Assembly: GCF_000003815.2 (NCBI RefSeq)
Contig: NC_049997.1
Coordinates: 1,945,199-2,009,198, forward strand
Source: Branchiostoma floridae
Lineage: Eukaryota > Chordata > Leptocardii > Amphioxiformes > Branchiostomatidae
Direction: 5' to 3'
Length of the DNA stretch: 64,000 nt
Part shown: positions 54,701-60,700 of the stretch, piece after piece
Position numbering within the stretch: the stretch's first letter is position 1
Layout: each line of letters starts with the position of its first letter
The notes under the pieces: generated by a model
Told to the model about the DNA's origin: nothing
Seen by the model: only the letters and a program-made list of their open reading frames with translations
The model's database searches: none
Translations under genes and position numbers: made by a program

Positions 54701-57700
54701 TCAAGATATTAATCACAATTTCACACCTATTCAGTACATTTCACTAGTCAGACTTGTACTGAATCATTTCACAGAAGAACAATAAGCATTGTTAAGTGAT
54801 CAACAGGTTTTTAAAATACAGTTGCAGAAGTGAGTCTAGTGTGGTAGTCTTCGGTGAAGTTAATATAATTGTAGAAGTGACACAAGTAGGCTTGAGTGTA
54901 GTTGGTAATGAGTTAGTAGGTTTGCATTAATACTAAATAAAATCATTGTTAAAAAAATATTTGAGTTTGGATCGGAGTTTCTCCTAGGAGATACTAGTAT
55001 CCCGATCGCAATCTGTCCTAGTAGAATCGCCGATTGTCCTAGGACAGATCCCAATTGCAGTCTGTTTCCTACATCTTAGCATCATTTGAGTTTGGATCAT
55101 AGTTTCTCCCAGGAGAGATCCCGATCATGATCTGTACTAGTCTAGTAGAATCGCCGATTGTGCTAGTACAGATTGCGATCGAGATCTCTCCTAGGAGAAA
55201 CTCCAATTGCAATCTCTCCAAGGAGAATCGGCGATTCTACTGGATCGTGATCTCTACTGTGACATATATATTTTTTTAGATTGCATGTAAACTTTATGCC
55301 AACTTGCAGTCTTGCATGTAGTTATAACTGATAAAACTATTTATAGCTTATAATTATGTACACCATAGGGTTAAGTCTGGACTTCCCAACCAGAACCTTT
55401 GGACCTGAACCCAGACATTTTTTCCCGTCACTCCAATTTCTTCCTGAAAAAATCTGTGAACCAAGAAACAATTTTCGTGGCCTTATATATATGAAAAACC
55501 TTCTGTTTTACTCTCAGGTGCAAAGCTTCCTGTTACACTTTTGGCAGGGCATGCCTCCCCATATGGTGTCTGTGATTGGCTCACAGACTGTGGTGAACAT
55601 TGTCGGTGTGTGCGACTCCATTCTGTACAAGGCTATCTCCAGCGTCCTCATGCCCACTGTGTTGCAGGCTTTACCTGACAGGTCAGTATCATGATCTCAT
55701 GATTGTACTAACATGTAGATACATATGAATTTTTTGTTTTTGAAGTGCAACATAGGTACAGTTGTACAATTTGTTGTCAGTCCCATAATGACCGTAAACA
55801 TCAAGTAAGGCATTTTCTTAAGCCATGTTATTTTCTAGTTTGACACAGGTGATTCGTAAATTCGCTAAGCAGCTGGATGAGTGGCTAAGAGTTGCACTGG
55901 AAGACCTGCCGGACAGTCTGTGCCAGATAAAGTTTGACCGTGAGTTAATCATTAAGATTTGGGACAATTGTGCTAGATAGTAAATAGTAACTTTTAGTAC
56001 TACATAACGCTAACTGTAGCGCTAGGGATACCAAGTCGACGAAAAGAGGTTTTTCAAACTGTAATATTGGGAATACAATTGTATATTACAATTTGAAACC
56101 ATTAACTGTTGTCTACTTGGTATCCCTACATAGTACCCTGTTCTGAAACACAACGGATAAAGGTTACCCCGTGGATAAAGGTTACCCCGCGGATAAAGGT
56201 GAACGTTATATCACTGCCATGTTTTTAAAGCAAGTCACATTACAAAGAAAGAGTCACTGACACATGTGGTTTAAAATAGTGTTAGACTAATTGAGAAAAG
56301 GGGCAGTCCTACACTTTGGGTATAGAAATTTTCAATTTAATTCATCTTGTGCTTGTATGTTACATATTAAAATTAATGTAGTTCTCAACATGCTTCACAT
56401 GAAAGCAACATTATTAATAACTACACATGTAGTTCCATATCCTGCTTGACATTCGGGCAGGCTCCAAAGAGAGACTAAGGTATGGGGGGAAAAGTCCGGA
56501 GCAACGCCCAGAGGGTCGTATACATATAAGGTGGATATTTTATCCTATTTGCCCACTATTATTATTGCTGGCTTGGAGCATCAGACAGTTCCTCTCTTCT
56601 CATTTCATTATGCCTGTTACAGTATGTAAAACTAAACAGTTACTGTACTTTTTAGCAACTGCATTTTTAAACTAGTGGAATTTTTGGTAATATTTATGTT
56701 AGGTATAAGGAATATCTCTTGTAATACACAACAAGTGACCGTAGGTAACATAGTCTGTGACGTCGGTTTGGTATTTTGTTGGTTGTTATGTTCTTTTTGC
56801 TTGTTGTTTGCTGATATTCTTTATGTATTTAATTAATCATGGTGTTAAATAGATGGTACATGTAATTTTGCTTGTGATGTCTGTGTATGAAGCAGGTTGA
56901 CTGAAACCTATGTTGTTTGGCGATCCTCTTTACTGAGGTTGACCATGATGCACGTAGCTTTCTTTTGGGGCAGGTGATATATATATATACACAGGTTTAC
57001 TGATATCCAGTTGAATGTGATTCTTCATTAAACATCCGGTGTCAGGTGCACACAATGAGCAATGCTGACACCACATTTCCATCTCATTGATGAATCTATG
57101 AAACTGCACATCCATGTCCCCATTATAACGTAGAGAGCAAACACTACCTATTGAGCAACGCGAATTGTAAGATGTTGCGGCAACTTTCCAACGACTTTAC
57201 ACGTTCTAAACCAGAAAGGCAAATGACTACCAACCACGCAAATTATTTTTTACTATAATATGTGATCCCAACCTCAATAGTAAAGGCACAATGCCAGAGC
57301 AAGGGGAAAACAGCATAGTGCAAGAAAAATCAGTTACGTACCATCAACTGCAGTGGCAGGCATAAAGTAATATTGAACAACACGCGGAATTCAGCCAAAG
57401 ACTTGCCAAACAACGTACGTCTGCGACAACGGGAACATGCAGTTACAGGTGCGAACGCGACTTAACTTTGACGATCAGATAAAACCACGTATCTGCTTGA
57501 CAATATCAATTACCGCATGACCCATATACAGGGGATCTGGACCAATACACCGGAAGATGAACATTTTGTAGGGGTGTTATTTTTTATAACATCCGTAATA
57601 AAACCGGCAGCCGCGAAAAAAAACAACGTGCATCATCGTCAACCTCAGTGCAGAGGACTTGCCAAACAACGTACGTATGCGACAACGGGAACATGCAGTT

Positions 57701-60700
57701 ATAGGTGCAAACGCGACTTAACTTTGACGATCAGATAAAACCACGTATCTGCTTGACAATATCAATTACCGCATGACCCACATACAGGGAATCTGGACCA
57801 ATACACCGGAAGATGAACATTTTGTAGGGGTGTTATTTTTATAACATCCATAATAAAACCACCTGCCGCCAAAAAAGCCCACGTACATCATCGTCAACCT
57901 CAGTACAGAGGACCTGCCAAACCACATAGAATTCAAACAATGGGAACATATAGATACAGCTGCGAACGCGCGAAAACCAGACAAAACTAAAAGTCTGTCG
58001 ACCAGAGGTTCTGGTCACAGACTAACAATTAAGCAAACAGTTTTTCAAAAGGTATTAGGTGATGTGCCTGATCGACTGTATCTAGCTAAGAGTGAGTAAA
58101 GTTTTATTGCTGCTGTTGTATGCTTAACAAACATTGAGTAATTTCAAGTAAGATTCCTTTGTTTGTTAGCCCGATTACTGTATAAGCATGTCTTTATGTA
58201 TGGAAAATTGATACTTCTTTGTGGAGAATCCTGGACCAACAGACCTACATATGCCCAGGAAGGCCTTCACTTGTGCCATCTTAACATTTGTAGCTTGAGA
58301 AATAAGACTCGATTTACTGCAGGAGTGACTACAATAGAATAGTTTTCACATAGTATTGCACTGACTGAAATGCATCTGGACTCTACTGATAGTGATCTGT
58401 GCCCAGATGGGTGATAGTCAGAAAGGATCGTAATTAGCATATAGGAGGTGTGGCCTTTCTAATACATGATGGGATATCTTAGAAAGAGAAATGAACTGAA
58501 TAATGAGAAAAAAAGATTTCGCTAGAGGTTGATATACCACCGTCTACACCAATGCTGATCAGTAGTGTTTACAGACCACCTGCATCTTCAATTCAGTACT
58601 TCAATAGCATTCTGGATGCCATTCACAATGCAACAGACGTGAACAGAGAGGTCTTCGTACTTGAGGACTTAAATGTTGACTGGTCTAACTCAGAGTGTCC
58701 ACTGAAGGAATGACTAGTACAGACTGCAGTAAGATGCCAGACCGTACCAGGAATACAATTAACAAGAAGGACCACAGAACAGCTATGTGTATTGATCTAG
58801 CTTTTACATACCGCAAGGAAAGGTGCACAACAACTGAATCAATGGTTTCACGGATCACAACATCATCTACTTGACAAAGAAGACCAAGTTCCCAAAGACA
58901 CAGCCACGTGTTGTCTATGAAAGAACTACTGTAACAGTAAAGTTCAACCCAGACAAGACTTCCAGCAAGATATAAACCTTGGCACATTGTATATGATGAG
59001 TCAGACGTAAATGAGGCACTGCACTCGTTTACAACATTTTTCCAATGTAGCCGATTAACATGCTCCCATTAAAAGACGTACTGTGACATGGAATACCGGC
59101 AGGTTGGGTGGACAATGAACTACGAGAAGTAATGAGGCTCAGGGATTACACCAGGAATGAAGCTCTTCCGACAGGCCTGTTTCAGATATGAGCATATACA
59201 AGAAACTAAGGAATGCAGCTAAATCGGAAAAAGAAAGCCGCATTTTTCAAATCTAAAATAATTGAGTCCAGAGACAACCCAAAGGAAATGTGGAGAACAC
59301 TGAATGGAATGATGGGTAGGGGGCTTCGTCAGTCAGCCTGTACTGTAGAGTGGGCCGGTCTAGAGATCCTCACCAAGGCAGGTGCCTGAAGCACCTCTCA
59401 CCACTCTTGGATGCGACCAGTGGGCGATGAAATGTCCCTCAAAAGTCATAGCCAGGAAACAAACTAGAAAGATCTATAATAAATTGTGTGGTATGTTGCG
59501 TAACTTTTAATTATAATCTAACATTGTAAATTATACAATCCAGTTATAAGAAACACACACTGTCAGGTCCAAAAATGGTTGCTTGAAAGGGATGGGAAAG
59601 GTAGTCTTGACAATGTAGACATAACAAGCTGTTAATATTAGCTGCTGATCATGACCAAATTGCCATGTGCTACATCATAAACTTATTGCTTATTACTTCT
59701 GAATATCCGATGGTATGGAAAAGAGCCAAGGTTGTTTCTCTACATAAATCGGCAACAGCTTGTTTAAGCGGGCCGAACAGCAGACCAATAATTATCATAC
59801 TGTACCTGCTTCTTTAAGATTTAGTAGAAAGTTGCTAGAACTCTAATATCAAACTATTTCAAAGTGAATGACCTGATGTTACCCTACCAACATACCTACA
59901 GGAGACATCACTCAACATGCACTGCACTCTTGCAACTAGTCTATGATTGGTATCATAAAATTGACCAGGGTAACATCTTTGGAGTCATCTTCCTGGATTT
60001 CTCTGCTGCCTTTGACTTGGTTGATCACAGCTATTTGGTTTGCCTGTGTGAAAGTTTTTTCTTAGTTATTAGAATGTGCTGAAGGCAGTCAGTCGACACT
60101 GTGACACCTCTTGCCATCATACAATGCTCTCTTGGGACAAAATGCAACACTCCCTTGAGAAAATATGGCAATGCCCATTAAAGGACGCTAATGAAACCAA
60201 TACATTGCAAACCTGTAACAATATGGTGGTGCCTTAAAAACAGAAAAAAATCCAAAAGTCGAGTGTCAAACCTGTGATTTACATGTATATTGTATATGTC
60301 ACAGTAGAGATTGCGATTCGGGACAATCACCAATTGTCCTAGGACACATTGCAATCGGGATCTGTCCTAGGACACTCATCCATTCTACTGGTACAGATTG
60401 TAATCGGGATCTGTCCTAGGACATTCTCTGACACAAACTCAAATGATGGTAAGATAAAGGAAACAGCAATTTTTTTTTTTTATAATCCATGATTACTAAA
60501 AACCTAACTATCACATAATTTTATTACCAACTACACTCAAGGCTACCAGACACAATCTGTCCTTGGACCTAAGGGGATTGTCCTAAATCGCAATCTCTAC
60601 TGTTACATATATATATGATAGATGTCTAAAATGAAAATAAAATTTTTAAAAAGGAACCTATGGGGGACTCGACCTCGCGATCTCTGGAGTTGTATGAGCA

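Larger units (their letters stand above)
52186..55517 (+). other. RFX4 intron 7
   Basis: A 3.3-kb phase-0 intron with an assembly gap, a LINE tail, two SINEs and a foldback of nested palindromes. Confidence 0.85.
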
